Origin: JAEUNX01 sp034004685
GTDB taxonomy: Bacteria; Pseudomonadota; Gammaproteobacteria; Burkholderiales; Rhodocyclaceae
Direction: 5' to 3'
DNA: 46,362 nt
Assembly: GCA_034004685.1 (NCBI GenBank)
Contig: JAVEWG010000029.1
Location: 1-46,362, forward strand
Shown here in pieces: positions 15,976 to 23,952 of the stretch. Under the pieces are notes generated by a model, which saw only the letters and a list, made by a program, of their open reading frames with translations, was not told where the DNA came from and made no database searches. The position numbers and the translations under genes were made by a program. Position 1 is the first letter of the stretch, and each line of letters begins with the position of its first letter.

Positions 15976-16041
15976 CGCCCGCCGTTCTACGCGGCAGGGT
16001 TGAGTGGCATAGGTTCAACCGGCCGGGGGGTGCGGTGGGTT

Positions 16042-16063
16042 GGCGGGATGAATCCCGCCCTAC
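16042..16063. repeat. REP-like palindrome that supplies a stop codon
   Basis: GGCGGGATGAATCCCGCC followed by CTAC. The CTA at 16060-16062 is the TAG stop of the minus-strand 407-aa gene, so the repeat has replaced or formed the 3' end of that gene. Confidence 0.75.
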
Positions 16064-17283
16064 ATGGGCAAGTCCGCCACCCGCCGGGCGATGTCCTGCC
16101 GCAGGGTTTCGAAGCGGGGGTCGCCGGGGCCGCCGTAACGGGCGCGGAAGCGGGCCTGGTCCAGGTGTTCCGGCAGGCCCGCCAGCCGGGGCACGATGGC
16201 CGTTTCCGGCAGGCCTGCGGCCAGCCGCGAGGCTAGCTCGGGGCCCTGGGGCCCCACCAGCATCTCTCCCGCCCGGGTGCCAGCTAAATCCGCCGCCAGG
16301 TCGGCGAAGGAAAAACCGCTGCCGCCCTGGCTGTCCGCCAGTTCCTTCCAGAGCCCCACCGCCTCCGCCAGGGGCGAGCCCGCCGCGGCCGCCAGCAGGG
16401 CGGAAGCCGCCCAGTGCTGGGCGCTGTCCCCCCGGCCTGCCAGGGTTACGGTGCGGCGGGGCAGTTTCGGCCAGTCTTTGGCGGCCGGCACCAGGGCGGC
16501 GAGGCCCCGCCCGGCCAGGTGCAGGCCCAGTACTGCGAGGGCGGCCCGGGCTTCCTCGGGCTGGCCGCCCCAGGCCGCCACTTCGGCAAAGAGGGGCGCC
16601 AGCAGGCGGGGCAGGGGCAGGCTGGCGGGGGCCGCCTGCAGGGTCCTGGCCAGCTGGCCATGGTAGTGCTCCAGGCGGGCCACTTCGTCGCCGGGGAGCA
16701 GGAGTGCGCCCAGATGGGCGGGCAGGCCCTTGGGGGCGCGGTAGGTCAGGCGCAGCCCGCTTTGGTCCAGGGCTACGCCCTCGATGCTGTGGAGCAGGGG
16801 GCCCCAGTCCGGGTCGGCCAGCAGGCGTTTCCTGGCCTGGGCCAGGACCCAGGCTGCCCATGCATCGGGAATGGGTAGCCGGCCCAGGCGCAGCTTGCGG
16901 AGGGCGATGCCGGTTTCCGCGGCGTGGAGTTCGGTGGAGAAATTGAGCCAGCGGCCCCCGGCCAGGGGCAGGCTGGCCGCCAGGCGGGGCGGGGTGGCGA
17001 CCAGATCGAGGTGGGCGCCCAGGCCGGGCCGGTAGCGGGCCAGGGCGGCCAGGGCCAGATCCGCCTCCCCCTGGCCCAGCACCAGGCTGCCGCGGCGGCC
17101 GGGGGGGAGCCGGCGGGGATCGTGGCGGGCCAGCAGGGCCTTGGCCCGGGCCACGTCCTGGGCGGTGGGGGGGGCGCCGGGGGGCGTGGCGGGGCGCTCG
17201 TCCAGGGCCAGCAGGAGCCCCCCCGCCGCCAGGAGCAGGGCCACCAGGGGCAGGCCGAAGAGCAGGCGTAGCAGGGTCGCCAA
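16060..17283 (-). CDS. Conserved hypothetical protein with YfiM-like C-terminal motif
   Basis: A 407-residue protein with one N-terminal membrane anchor (LLRLLFGLPLVALLLAAGG). The middle is rich in Leu, Ala and Pro. Near residues 290-340 it has a histidine followed by a small-residue helix, then GSGFSFADLAADLAGTRAGE. That segment recalls the SGFS...DIAAD pattern of YfiM-type lipoproteins, though I cannot confirm homology. It follows hpnE by 13 bp on the same strand and so probably belongs to the squalene operon, where an envelope role would fit. The function is unknown. The stop codon lies inside a REP-like repeat. Confidence 0.75.
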   Translation of the reverse strand: MATLLRLLFGLPLVALLLAAGGLLLALDERPATPPGAPPTAQDVARAKALLARHDPRRLPPGRRGSLVLGQGEADLALAALARYRPGLGAHLDLVATPPRLAASLPLAGGRWLNFSTELHAAETGIALRKLRLGRLPIPDAWAAWVLAQARKRLLADPDWGPLLHSIEGVALDQSGLRLTYRAPKGLPAHLGALLLPGDEVARLEHYHGQLARTLQAAPASLPLPRLLAPLFAEVAAWGGQPEEARAALAVLGLHLAGRGLAALVPAAKDWPKLPRRTVTLAGRGDSAQHWAASALLAAAAGSPLAEAVGLWKELADSQGGSGFSFADLAADLAGTRAGEMLVGPQGPELASRLAAGLPETAIVPRLAGLPEHLDQARFRARYGGPGDPRFETLRQDIARRVADLPM

Positions 17284-17296
17284 GGGGCTGTCCGGC

Positions 17297-18634
17297 CTAA
17301 GGTTCGATGGGCCCGGCGGCTTTGCGCAGCCGGTTGGCGACGGCCTCGGCGCAGCGTACCCCGGAGCGGACGGCGGATTCCAGGGTGGCCGGGTAGGGGG
17401 AATCCACGTAGTCGCCCGCCAGCCACAGGCCGGGAAGGGGGGTGTGGTGGCTGGGGCGGACCACCCCGGGGCGGCAGGCGAAGGTGGCCCGTTTTTCGGT
17501 GATGGCCTGGGACCAGGCCGGGGTGGGCAGGCGGCGCTGGAGCAGGCGTTCGAGCTGGACGTGGGCAGCCACCAGCAGGGCGTCCTGATCCAGTTCGTCG
17601 TGGGGGCCGTGGGCGCTGATCACCACGGCGATCAGATGATGACCCTCGCAATCTTCATTCCGGTGGCCCATGGCCCGCCGGTCGAAGGCCCACTGGCCGG
17701 GGCCGTCGGGCAGGCCGATCATGGGGCCGGGCAGGCGGATATCCTCGGGATAGGCCAGGTAGAGGGTGACGATGGGCTCGAAGTCCAGGCCGTGGATGAG
17801 TTCCACCAGGCGCTCGCACTGGCCGGTGGTGGCCAGCAGGGTGGCGGCGTGGTAGGGGGCGGTGGCCACCACCACCTGCTGGTAGAGGTCCAGGGACCAG
17901 TCCCCCTTGAGGCGGAAGCCCGCCTCGGTGGCCTCGATGGCGTCGATGCCGGTGGCGGTATGCACCAGGCCCCGGCGCTGGCCCAGGTAGCGGGTGGCGG
18001 GGACGGGGAACAATTCCGACATATCCACCCGGGGCAGGAGCAGGTCGGAGGCCCGGGCGTCGGCCCCCAGGCTGTCCCGCAGCACGTTGGCGAAGATCTG
18101 GGCCGAGGCCTCATGGGAGGGGGTGTTCAGGGCCGCTACGCACAGGGGCTCCCACACCCGCTCCCGCAGGACGTGGGTCTGGCTGGCCTGGAGGAGCAGG
18201 TTGGAAACGGGCACGTCCCGCTCCAGCTGGAAGCGGCGCTTCTTCAGCCAGGACAAAAAGCCCAGGGCGGCCTTGCGGTCGGCCCAGCTCAAGCCCCGGG
18301 CGCGCAACAGGCCCATCGCCAGATGCCAGGGGGCTGGCAGCCCGGCGGCCTGGAGGTGGAGCTTGCCCGGCACCTGGAGGGTGAGGGGCAGGGTCAGCAG
18401 GGTCCGGGGGGTGACCCCCACCAGGCGCAACAGGCGGGTGAGTTCGGTGTAGGCCCCCAGCAGGATGTGCTGGCCGTTGTCCACCGTCCAGTGGTCCTTA
18501 TGCACCACCCGGGCCCGGCCCCCCAGGGTGTGGGAGCGTTCGAACACGGTACAGGGGATGCCCCGCCGGGCCAGCTCCACCCCGCAGGCCAGGCCGGCAT
18601 AGCCGGCGCCGATGATAGCGACAGGCGTGCCCAC
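17297..18634 (-). CDS. hpnE: Squalene-forming FAD-dependent oxidoreductase HpnE
   Basis: It reduces hydroxysqualene to squalene, the third step of the HpnCDE route from farnesyl diphosphate. The 445 residues start with a Rossmann FAD motif (IGAGYAGLACGVELARRG) and resemble phytoene desaturases. DNGQHILLGAY and the C-terminal LAGDYVDSPYPATLESAVRSG are typical of the family. The GTG start lies one base after the hpnD stop, so the two are tightly coupled. Homologues act at the inner membrane. Confidence 0.95.
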   Translation of the reverse strand: MGTPVAIIGAGYAGLACGVELARRGIPCTVFERSHTLGGRARVVHKDHWTVDNGQHILLGAYTELTRLLRLVGVTPRTLLTLPLTLQVPGKLHLQAAGLPAPWHLAMGLLRARGLSWADRKAALGFLSWLKKRRFQLERDVPVSNLLLQASQTHVLRERVWEPLCVAALNTPSHEASAQIFANVLRDSLGADARASDLLLPRVDMSELFPVPATRYLGQRRGLVHTATGIDAIEATEAGFRLKGDWSLDLYQQVVVATAPYHAATLLATTGQCERLVELIHGLDFEPIVTLYLAYPEDIRLPGPMIGLPDGPGQWAFDRRAMGHRNEDCEGHHLIAVVISAHGPHDELDQDALLVAAHVQLERLLQRRLPTPAWSQAITEKRATFACRPGVVRPSHHTPLPGLWLAGDYVDSPYPATLESAVRSGVRCAEAVANRLRKAAGPIEP

Positions 18635-18635
18635 T

Positions 18636-19469
18636 TCAGTTCTTCAACCAGGTGCGGGTGGCGATCCACAGCTTGCGGATCGGGGTGAGGGCGGTGCGCC
18701 GGTCCAGCACCAGGAATCCATCGGCGCGGATCTCCTGGAGCAGGGTGCGGTAGATGGCGGCCATCACCAGGCCGGGGCGCTGGGCCTTGCGATCGATGGC
18801 GGGCAGGGCCGCCAGGGCGCGGTCGTAGTAATCCTCTGCCCGGTCGGCCTGAAACGCCATCAGGGCGCGGAAATTGTCGGAGTAGCGGGACTCCAGGATG
18901 TCCTTGGCGGGCACCTGGAAGCGTTGCAGATCGTCGATGGGCAGGTAAATGCGGCCCCGCCGGGCGTCTTCCCCCACGTCCCGGATGATGTTGGTGAGCT
19001 GGAAGGCCAGCCCCAGGTCGTGGGCGTACTTGAGGGTGTGGCGGTCCTGGTAGCCGAAGATCTCCGCCGCCAGCAGCCCCACCACGCTGGCCACCCGGTA
19101 GCAGTACAGGCGCAGGCCGGCGAAATCCAGGTAACGGGTCTGGGTCAGATCCATCTGCATGCCGTCGATGATCTCCAGCAGCTGCTCCTGGGGCAGGCTG
19201 TAGCGGCCGATCACCCCTTGCAGGGCCTGGCCCACCGGGTGGCTGGGGGTGCCGCCGAAGACCTGGCCGATCTCGTTCCGCCACCAGTCCAGCTTGGTCT
19301 GGGCCAGGGAGGGGTCGTGGCATTCGTCCACCACGTCATCCACCTCCCGGCAGAAAGCGTAGAGGGCCATGATGGCCTGGCGGCGCTCGGGGGGCAGGAA
19401 CAGGAAGCTGTAGTAGAAGCTGGAGCCGCTGGCGGCGGCCTTTTGTTGGCAGTAGTCGTGGGGGTTCAT
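18636..19469 (-). CDS. hpnD: Presqualene diphosphate synthase HpnD
   Basis: It condenses two farnesyl diphosphates to presqualene diphosphate. The 277 residues begin NPHDYCQQKAAASGSSFYYS, as in other HpnD proteins. They hold both Asp-rich motifs of trans-isoprenyl synthases, FCREVDDVVDE and TNIIRDVGEDARRG, and RIYLPIDDL. It is followed one base later by hpnE and preceded by a small membrane-protein gene and hpnC. No Shine-Dalgarno is evident; the start is set by family alignment. Confidence 0.96.
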   Translation of the reverse strand: MNPHDYCQQKAAASGSSFYYSFLFLPPERRQAIMALYAFCREVDDVVDECHDPSLAQTKLDWWRNEIGQVFGGTPSHPVGQALQGVIGRYSLPQEQLLEIIDGMQMDLTQTRYLDFAGLRLYCYRVASVVGLLAAEIFGYQDRHTLKYAHDLGLAFQLTNIIRDVGEDARRGRIYLPIDDLQRFQVPAKDILESRYSDNFRALMAFQADRAEDYYDRALAALPAIDRKAQRPGLVMAAIYRTLLQEIRADGFLVLDRRTALTPIRKLWIATRTWLKN

Positions 19470-19524
19470 GTAAGCGTTGATGGGGCAGCGGGCCGAGCTT
19501 CTGGGAGGCAGGAAGGCGTAAGTT

Positions 19525-19689
19525 TCACGAATGGACCTCGATGACGTAGACCGCAGTGACGATCAATCCAATGAAAATCAGGGAAATTAGAACCTTCACA
19601 ACCTTTGCCCAATGATGGCGCTTGGCCGTTTCGCCAATGGCAGCATCGGTGGTGGCAACGGCAATGAGTTCAATCAGCTCGTCGGCCAT
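19525..19689 (-). CDS. Small single-pass membrane protein between hpnC and hpnD
   Basis: An unrecognised 54-residue protein, MADELIELIAVATTDAAIGE... to VIEVHS. It has an amphipathic acidic N-terminal half, a basic patch (TAKRHHWAK, about 21-29) and one strong transmembrane helix (about 30-51, VKVLISLIFIGLIVTAVYVI). The reading frame runs the same way as hpnC and hpnD, begins 36 bp after hpnC and ends 55 bp before hpnD. The stretch is clearly AT-richer than its neighbours, with no Shine-Dalgarno. The composition and the tidy helix argue for a real gene, possibly a membrane anchor or scaffold for the squalene enzymes; this role is a guess. Confidence 0.5.
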   Translation of the reverse strand: MADELIELIAVATTDAAIGETAKRHHWAKVVKVLISLIFIGLIVTAVYVIEVHS

Positions 19690-19725
19690 GGTTTGGATGG
19701 AACGCAGGTGAAAGGTATGGCGTGA

Positions 19726-20538
19726 TTATGGGGCGACTAGCGCCCGCCAAGCCATCACCGGCCAGTCGGTCTTGCCCAGCACCGGGCGGTGGCGGAACAC
19801 GTCGTAGCCCTGGGCCTCGATCTTTTCCAGGATGCGCAGCCCCCCCTGGACCACCAGCCGCAGCTCCCAGCCCAGGCGGCCGGGGAGTTGACGGGCGAGG
19901 GGGGCGCCGGATTGCATCATCTGCCTGGCGCGGCCCACCTGGAAGGCCATCAGCTGGCGCCAGGCTTCATCCACCCGGCCCTGGGCGATGCTGGTTTCAG
20001 TGACGCCGAAGCGGGCCAGGTCGGCTTGGGGCAGGTAGACCCGGCCCTTGACCCAGTCGATGGCCACGTCCTGCCAGAAGTTGATGAGCTGTAGCGCTGT
20101 GCAGATCTGGTCGGAAAGCCGCAGCTTGTCCGGGCTGGCGGCGCCGTAGAGGGCCAGGAGGAGGCGGCCGACGGGATTGGCGGAGCGGCGGCAGTAATCC
20201 TCCAGCTCGGGGAAGTCGGCATAGCGGGTCTTGCCCACATCTTGCTGGAAGGCGTCCAGCAGGTCGCCCAGGGGCTGGATGGGCAGGCGGTGGGCGCGGA
20301 TTGCCCTGGCCAGGCGGGCGAACAGGGGGTCCGTGGGGGTCTGGCCCTGCTCGATGGCCAGCAGTTCCCGCCGGTAGTCGTTGAGGCGGGCCAGGCGCAT
20401 GACCGGCGGGGCGTCCCCTTCGTCGGCGATGTCGTCGGCGCTGCGGGCGAAGGTGTAAATGGCCTCCACCGGCGCTCGCAGGCGGCGGGGAAGGAGCAGG
20501 GAGGCGACGGGGAAGTTTTCGTAGTGGTCCACCGGCAT
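19726..20538 (-). CDS. hpnC: Hydroxysqualene synthase HpnC
   Basis: It converts presqualene diphosphate to hydroxysqualene, the second step of the HpnCDE pathway. The 270 residues carry the two Asp motifs (RSADDIADEGD near residue 37 and INFWQDVAIDWVKGR) and start MPVDHYENFPVASLLLP, which fits the family. The frame stays open upstream to 20748, but that part belongs to a decayed NTF2-like gene. Its position ahead of hpnD and hpnE makes this the first working enzyme gene of the squalene operon. Confidence 0.94.
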   Translation of the reverse strand: MPVDHYENFPVASLLLPRRLRAPVEAIYTFARSADDIADEGDAPPVMRLARLNDYRRELLAIEQGQTPTDPLFARLARAIRAHRLPIQPLGDLLDAFQQDVGKTRYADFPELEDYCRRSANPVGRLLLALYGAASPDKLRLSDQICTALQLINFWQDVAIDWVKGRVYLPQADLARFGVTETSIAQGRVDEAWRQLMAFQVGRARQMMQSGAPLARQLPGRLGWELRLVVQGGLRILEKIEAQGYDVFRHRPVLGKTDWPVMAWRALVAP

Positions 20539-20591
20539 GGCTGGCGGAGTATACCGGGGCGTAGCCGCCTTCCGGCGAATCGGCCTTGGCG

Positions 20592-20748
20592 TTAGAGCTG
20601 GGAGGTGTCGGCGAAGATCAGGTATTCCCGGATGCCGCCATCGGCCAGGTTTCCAGCACGGTGTGGGCGAGGGCGCTGATGGCGTCGAAGAAGGCGGCGA
20701 AGGCTTCGGATCCTGGGCGTCGATGGCCTTGAACAGGTTTTCAAGCAT
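20592..20748 (-). pseudogene. Decayed NTF2/SnoaL-like gene
   Basis: Three pieces of an NTF2-like protein lie in order but in shifted frames: MLENLFKAIDAQD from ATG 20748, then EAFAAFFDAISALAHTVLETW, then ADGGIREYLIFADTSQL ending in TAA at 20592-20594. Intact relatives of about 110-130 residues have longer stretches between these pieces. A one-base loss after AQD and two internal deletions explain the pattern; the first deletion could have used repeated AAF-coding bases. The ATG overlaps the stop of the EamA gene (ATGCTTGA), the arrangement of a once-coupled gene. The assignment is from recalled family patterns. Confidence 0.6.
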
Positions 20749-21700
20749 CGGTGCGTTGTCTCGGGCGGGGGAAATCGGGGTGGCGGGGGGGCAGGCCCGA
20801 TGGCGTGCGCCGGCTCGACAGCCATCCTAGGAAGGACAGCAGGGCCAGCCCGCTGCCGATCAGCAGGATGCCGCCGATCTCGCTGGCCTTGAACTCTTCC
20901 CCGAACATCATCCGGGACGACAGGATCGCCACAACCGGGGTGCCCAGTACCGACAGGCTGGCTTCCCAGGCCGGCAGGCGGTCGAGGATGTAGATCCACA
21001 GCAGGGAGCACAGGGCCACGCTGACGATGGACATGAAGCCCAGGATGCCTATGTAGGACAGGGTCCATTCGGTGGCTCGCTCGGGTACGACCAGGGCCAG
21101 CACCGCCAGGGGCACCGCGCCGATGGCAGTTTGCCAGGCGGTCTGCACCAGCACGTCCACCGGTTGCCGCGTGGCCAGGCGTTTGAAGAGGATGGTGCCC
21201 ACCGCCCAGCACAGGGCCGCCATGAGGCTGAGGAACTTGCTGAACAGGCTGATGTGCAGGTTCCACGGTTCGATGATCAGCACCAGCCCGGTCAGGGTGC
21301 TGGCCGCCGCCAGCCACTGCTTGCCCCGGATCCGTTCCCCCAGGATGGGCCAGGCCAGCAGCAGGGTCCAGATCGGCATGGTGAACACCAGCACCGCGGT
21401 CTTGCCCGCCCCTCCTTCCACCAGGGCCCAGATCTGGAAAACCAGGTAGCCGCTCACCTGGATCACGCCGATGGCCACTGTCTGCCAGCCCCCCACCAGC
21501 CCCAGGGGCCGCCCGGTGAGCTTGAGGGCGATGAACAGGGCCAGGGCGCCCCCCAGGGTCCGCTGGGCCGCCATGTCCAGGGGCTGCGCATAGGCCAGGC
21601 CTTGCTTGACCAGTACCCAGGTAACGCCCCAGGCACAGGTCAGCAGGATCAGCGCGGCAAGGGGCAGCCAGCGGGCGAGGGGGGCGGGTGGGGTGGTCAT
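20741..21700 (-). CDS. EamA/DMT-superfamily transporter
   Basis: A 319-residue inner-membrane protein with about ten hydrophobic helices in two repeated EamA halves (first from LAALILLTCAWGVTWVLVKQG, second from LMAALCWAVGTILFKRLATR). Members export or import metabolites such as amino acids; the substrate cannot be predicted. It lies upstream of hpnC on the same strand, with only the decayed NTF2 gene between them, and may lead the transcript. A gap of 144 bp separates it from the PAS-LuxR gene. Confidence 0.92.
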   Translation of the reverse strand: MTTPPAPLARWLPLAALILLTCAWGVTWVLVKQGLAYAQPLDMAAQRTLGGALALFIALKLTGRPLGLVGGWQTVAIGVIQVSGYLVFQIWALVEGGAGKTAVLVFTMPIWTLLLAWPILGERIRGKQWLAAASTLTGLVLIIEPWNLHISLFSKFLSLMAALCWAVGTILFKRLATRQPVDVLVQTAWQTAIGAVPLAVLALVVPERATEWTLSYIGILGFMSIVSVALCSLLWIYILDRLPAWEASLSVLGTPVVAILSSRMMFGEEFKASEIGGILLIGSGLALLSFLGWLSSRRTPSGLPPRHPDFPRPRQRTDA

Positions 21701-21844
21701 CGGGGGATTCAGCGAAGGGCGGGGGTCCGGCAGGATACCCGATCGGTGTCCCCTGGGTTTTCAGGAAAACCCTGATGGGAGCCCGCCCGGTGGAAAGCCG
21801 TCGGCGCGGCGCGGTTCCGGACCATTGGCGGGGGATGGGGCCCC

Positions 21845-22396
21845 TCAGGGGGTCCCCACCAGCAGGCGGTGCACCAGCTCGGCGGTGGTGCTGGCGCCCA
21901 TCTTGCGCATCAGCCGCGCCCGATACACGTCGACCGTGCGGGGGCTGATCTCCAGCTTGCGGCCGATCTGCTTGCTGGTGAGACCCTCCACCAGCAGGGC
22001 GGCGATCTCCCGTTCCCGCCCGGTGAAATCCACCTTCAAGACCCGTCGGGCGGAGAGGTCCTCGAAGCTCCAGATGCCGGCGGCGTGGGGATCCTCCGCG
22101 CCCAGGGTACGGCCGGTCACGTGGCACCAGAACAGCTCTCCGTCGGCCCGCTTCATCACCCGGTCGTCGGCATAGCGGCCGTCCGCGTCCAGGCTGGCCA
22201 GGATGCGCTCGCCGGTGCGCTCGAACTCGGCGGCGCTGGGGTAGAGCACCGCGAAGGACTGGCCCACCAGCTGCTCCCCCTGGGCGCGGAACATGGACAG
22301 CAGTTCCTGGTTGCAATCAACGATGAGGCGGCTGCGCGACAGCACCATGCCGATGGGGGCCATGTTGAAGGCGGTGCGGTAGTCCAGTTCGATCAT
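21845..22396 (-). CDS. PAS-LuxR transcriptional regulator
   Basis: A 183-residue protein with an N-terminal PAS domain (about 5-120; FNMAPIGMVLSRSRLIVDCN, and GELFWCHVTGRTL) and a C-terminal LuxR/FixJ-type HTH (about 125-183; FTGREREIAALLVEGLTSKQ then ISPRTVDVYRARLMRKMGA). The PAS domain probably binds a small ligand or cofactor. It is divergent from scoA, with three TACGTA boxes in the 100-bp gap, so it likely controls scoAB. No Shine-Dalgarno precedes the ATG. Confidence 0.9.
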   Translation of the reverse strand: MIELDYRTAFNMAPIGMVLSRSRLIVDCNQELLSMFRAQGEQLVGQSFAVLYPSAAEFERTGERILASLDADGRYADDRVMKRADGELFWCHVTGRTLGAEDPHAAGIWSFEDLSARRVLKVDFTGREREIAALLVEGLTSKQIGRKLEISPRTVDVYRARLMRKMGASTTAELVHRLLVGTP

Positions 22397-22425
22397 TCAG
22401 GAGAGACCCGGGCATTAAGGAAATT

Positions 22426-22454
22426 TACGTACAGACTACGTAATCTTATACGTA
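22426..22454. promoter_or_regulatory. Triple TACGTA operator between the PAS-LuxR gene and scoA
   Basis: Perfect TACGTA palindromes occur at 22426-22431, 22437-22442 and 22449-22454, spaced 11 and 12 bp start to start; a partial fourth (TACGCT) follows at 22456. One-turn spacing on the same DNA face suits cooperative binding of dimers. The divergent PAS-LuxR protein is the obvious candidate. Confidence 0.6.
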
Positions 22455-22496
22455 GTACGCTGCTGGCTCGTTCGTACAAGTCCGGAGACAACGCTC

Positions 22497-23195
22497 ATGA
22501 ATAAAATCTACCCCAGCGCCGCCGCCGCGCTCGAGGGCATCGTCCGCGACGGCCAGTTGCTGGCCGTCGGCGGCTTCGGCCTGTGTGGCATCCCCGAAGC
22601 CCTGATCGATGCCCTCCAGGCCAGCGGCAAGAAGGATCTGACGGTCATCTCCAACAACGCGGGGGTGGATGGCTTTGGCTTGGGCAAACTGCTGGCCACG
22701 CGGCAGATCAAGAAAATGATCTCCAGCTACGTGGGGGAGAACAAGGAGTTCGAACGCCAGTACCTCTCCGGCGAGCTGGAGCTGGAATTCACGCCCCAGG
22801 GCACCCTGGCGGAAAAGCTGCGGGCCGGCGGCGCCGGTATCCCGGCTTTCTTTACCCGCACCGGGGTGGGCACGGTGGTGGCCGAAGGCAAGGAAATCCG
22901 GGAATTCGACGGCCACGCCTACGTGATGGAGCGGGCCCTGGTGCCCGAGATCTCCCTGGTGAAGGCCTACATGGCCGACGCCAGCGGCAACCTGCGCTTC
23001 CGCCGCACCGCCCGCAACTTCAACCCCAACGTGGCCATGGCGGGCAAGATCACCGTGGTAGAAGTGGAGAAAATCGTCGAAACGGGGGCCATCGACCCGG
23101 ACGACGTCCATCTTCCCGGCATCTTCGTGCACCGTATCGTGTTGAACGCCACCCCTGAAAAGCGCATCGAACAGCGCACCACCCGCAAGGCCTGA
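22497..23195 (+). CDS. scoA: 3-oxoacid CoA-transferase subunit A
   Basis: The A subunit of a family I CoA-transferase that moves CoA from succinyl-CoA (or another acyl-CoA) to acetoacetate or similar 3-oxoacids. The 232 residues carry the glycine-rich GGFGLCGIPEALIDAL motif near residue 24. CGGAGA lies at the right distance before ATG 22497. scoB follows after 25 bp. The exact acyl donor cannot be read from the sequence. Confidence 0.94.
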   Translation: MNKIYPSAAAALEGIVRDGQLLAVGGFGLCGIPEALIDALQASGKKDLTVISNNAGVDGFGLGKLLATRQIKKMISSYVGENKEFERQYLSGELELEFTPQGTLAEKLRAGGAGIPAFFTRTGVGTVVAEGKEIREFDGHAYVMERALVPEISLVKAYMADASGNLRFRRTARNFNPNVAMAGKITVVEVEKIVETGAIDPDDVHLPGIFVHRIVLNATPEKRIEQRTTRKA

Positions 23196-23220
23196 AACCC
23201 CCCGGAGAAGGAGACGGAAT

Positions 23221-23859
23221 ATGGCATGGACCCGCGATGAAATGGCCGCCCGCGCCGCAGCGGAGCTGCAGGACGGTTACTACGTAAACCTGGGCATCGG
23301 CTTGCCCACCCTGGTGGCCAACCACGTGCCCGAGGGCATGGAAGTCTGGCTGCAGAGCGAAAACGGCCTGCTCGGCATCGGCCCCTTTCCCACCGATGAC
23401 GAGGTGGATCCGGACATGATCAATGCCGGCAAGCAGACCGTCACCACCCTGGCTGGCTCCTCCATTTTCAGCAGTGCCGACAGCTTCGGCATGATCCGCG
23501 CTGGCAAGATCAATCTGGCGATCCTGGGGGCGATGCAGGTCAGCGAGCAGGGCGACCTGGCCAACTGGATGATTCCCGGCAAGATGGTCAAGGGCATGGG
23601 GGGCGCCATGGACCTGGTGGGGGGGGTGAAGAACGTGGTGGTGTTGATGGAACACGTGGCCACCAAGAAGGATGGCAGCGTGGACTTGAAAATCCTGCCC
23701 CAGTGCACCCTGCCCCTCACCGGGGTGGGGGTGGTGGACCGGATCATCACCGATCTGTGCGTGCTGGATGTCACCCCCCACGGCTTGAAGCTGGTGGAGC
23801 TGGCCCCCGGGGTGAGCATCGAGGAGATCCAGGCCAAGACCGGCGTGCCGGTGCGCTGA
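23221..23859 (+). CDS. scoB: 3-oxoacid CoA-transferase subunit B
   Basis: The B subunit of the same CoA-transferase, 212 residues. It holds the catalytic glutamate in SENGLLGIGPFP (about residue 47), which forms the acyl-glutamyl and CoA-thioester intermediates. NLGIGLPTLVANHVP and GGAMDLVGGVKNVVV are conserved. AGGAG is upstream of the ATG. A terminator follows, closing the two-gene operon. Confidence 0.95.
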   Translation: MAWTRDEMAARAAAELQDGYYVNLGIGLPTLVANHVPEGMEVWLQSENGLLGIGPFPTDDEVDPDMINAGKQTVTTLAGSSIFSSADSFGMIRAGKINLAILGAMQVSEQGDLANWMIPGKMVKGMGGAMDLVGGVKNVVVLMEHVATKKDGSVDLKILPQCTLPLTGVGVVDRIITDLCVLDVTPHGLKLVELAPGVSIEEIQAKTGVPVR

Positions 23860-23890
23860 CGGCCCTGCGAGGACCTGGCGCCGGGAAAGC

Positions 23891-23915
23891 AAAGGGGCCT
23901 TGGGCCCCTTTTTCT
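23891..23915 (+). terminator. Rho-independent terminator after scoB
   Basis: AAAGGGGCC and GGCCCC arms around a short loop are followed by TTTTTCTT, 32 bp after the scoB stop. The A-run on the other side may let it also serve the convergent NTF2-like gene. Confidence 0.85.
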
Positions 23916-23952
23916 TGCAACGGCGCGGGCGGCCAGCCTGGCTGCCCAGGAT

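Noticed and set aside
20592..22316. 574-codon open frame on the minus strand
   Set aside because: It crosses the EamA and PAS-LuxR genes out of frame and is low-complexity Arg/Gly/Pro; only its last codons reflect the decayed NTF2 gene.
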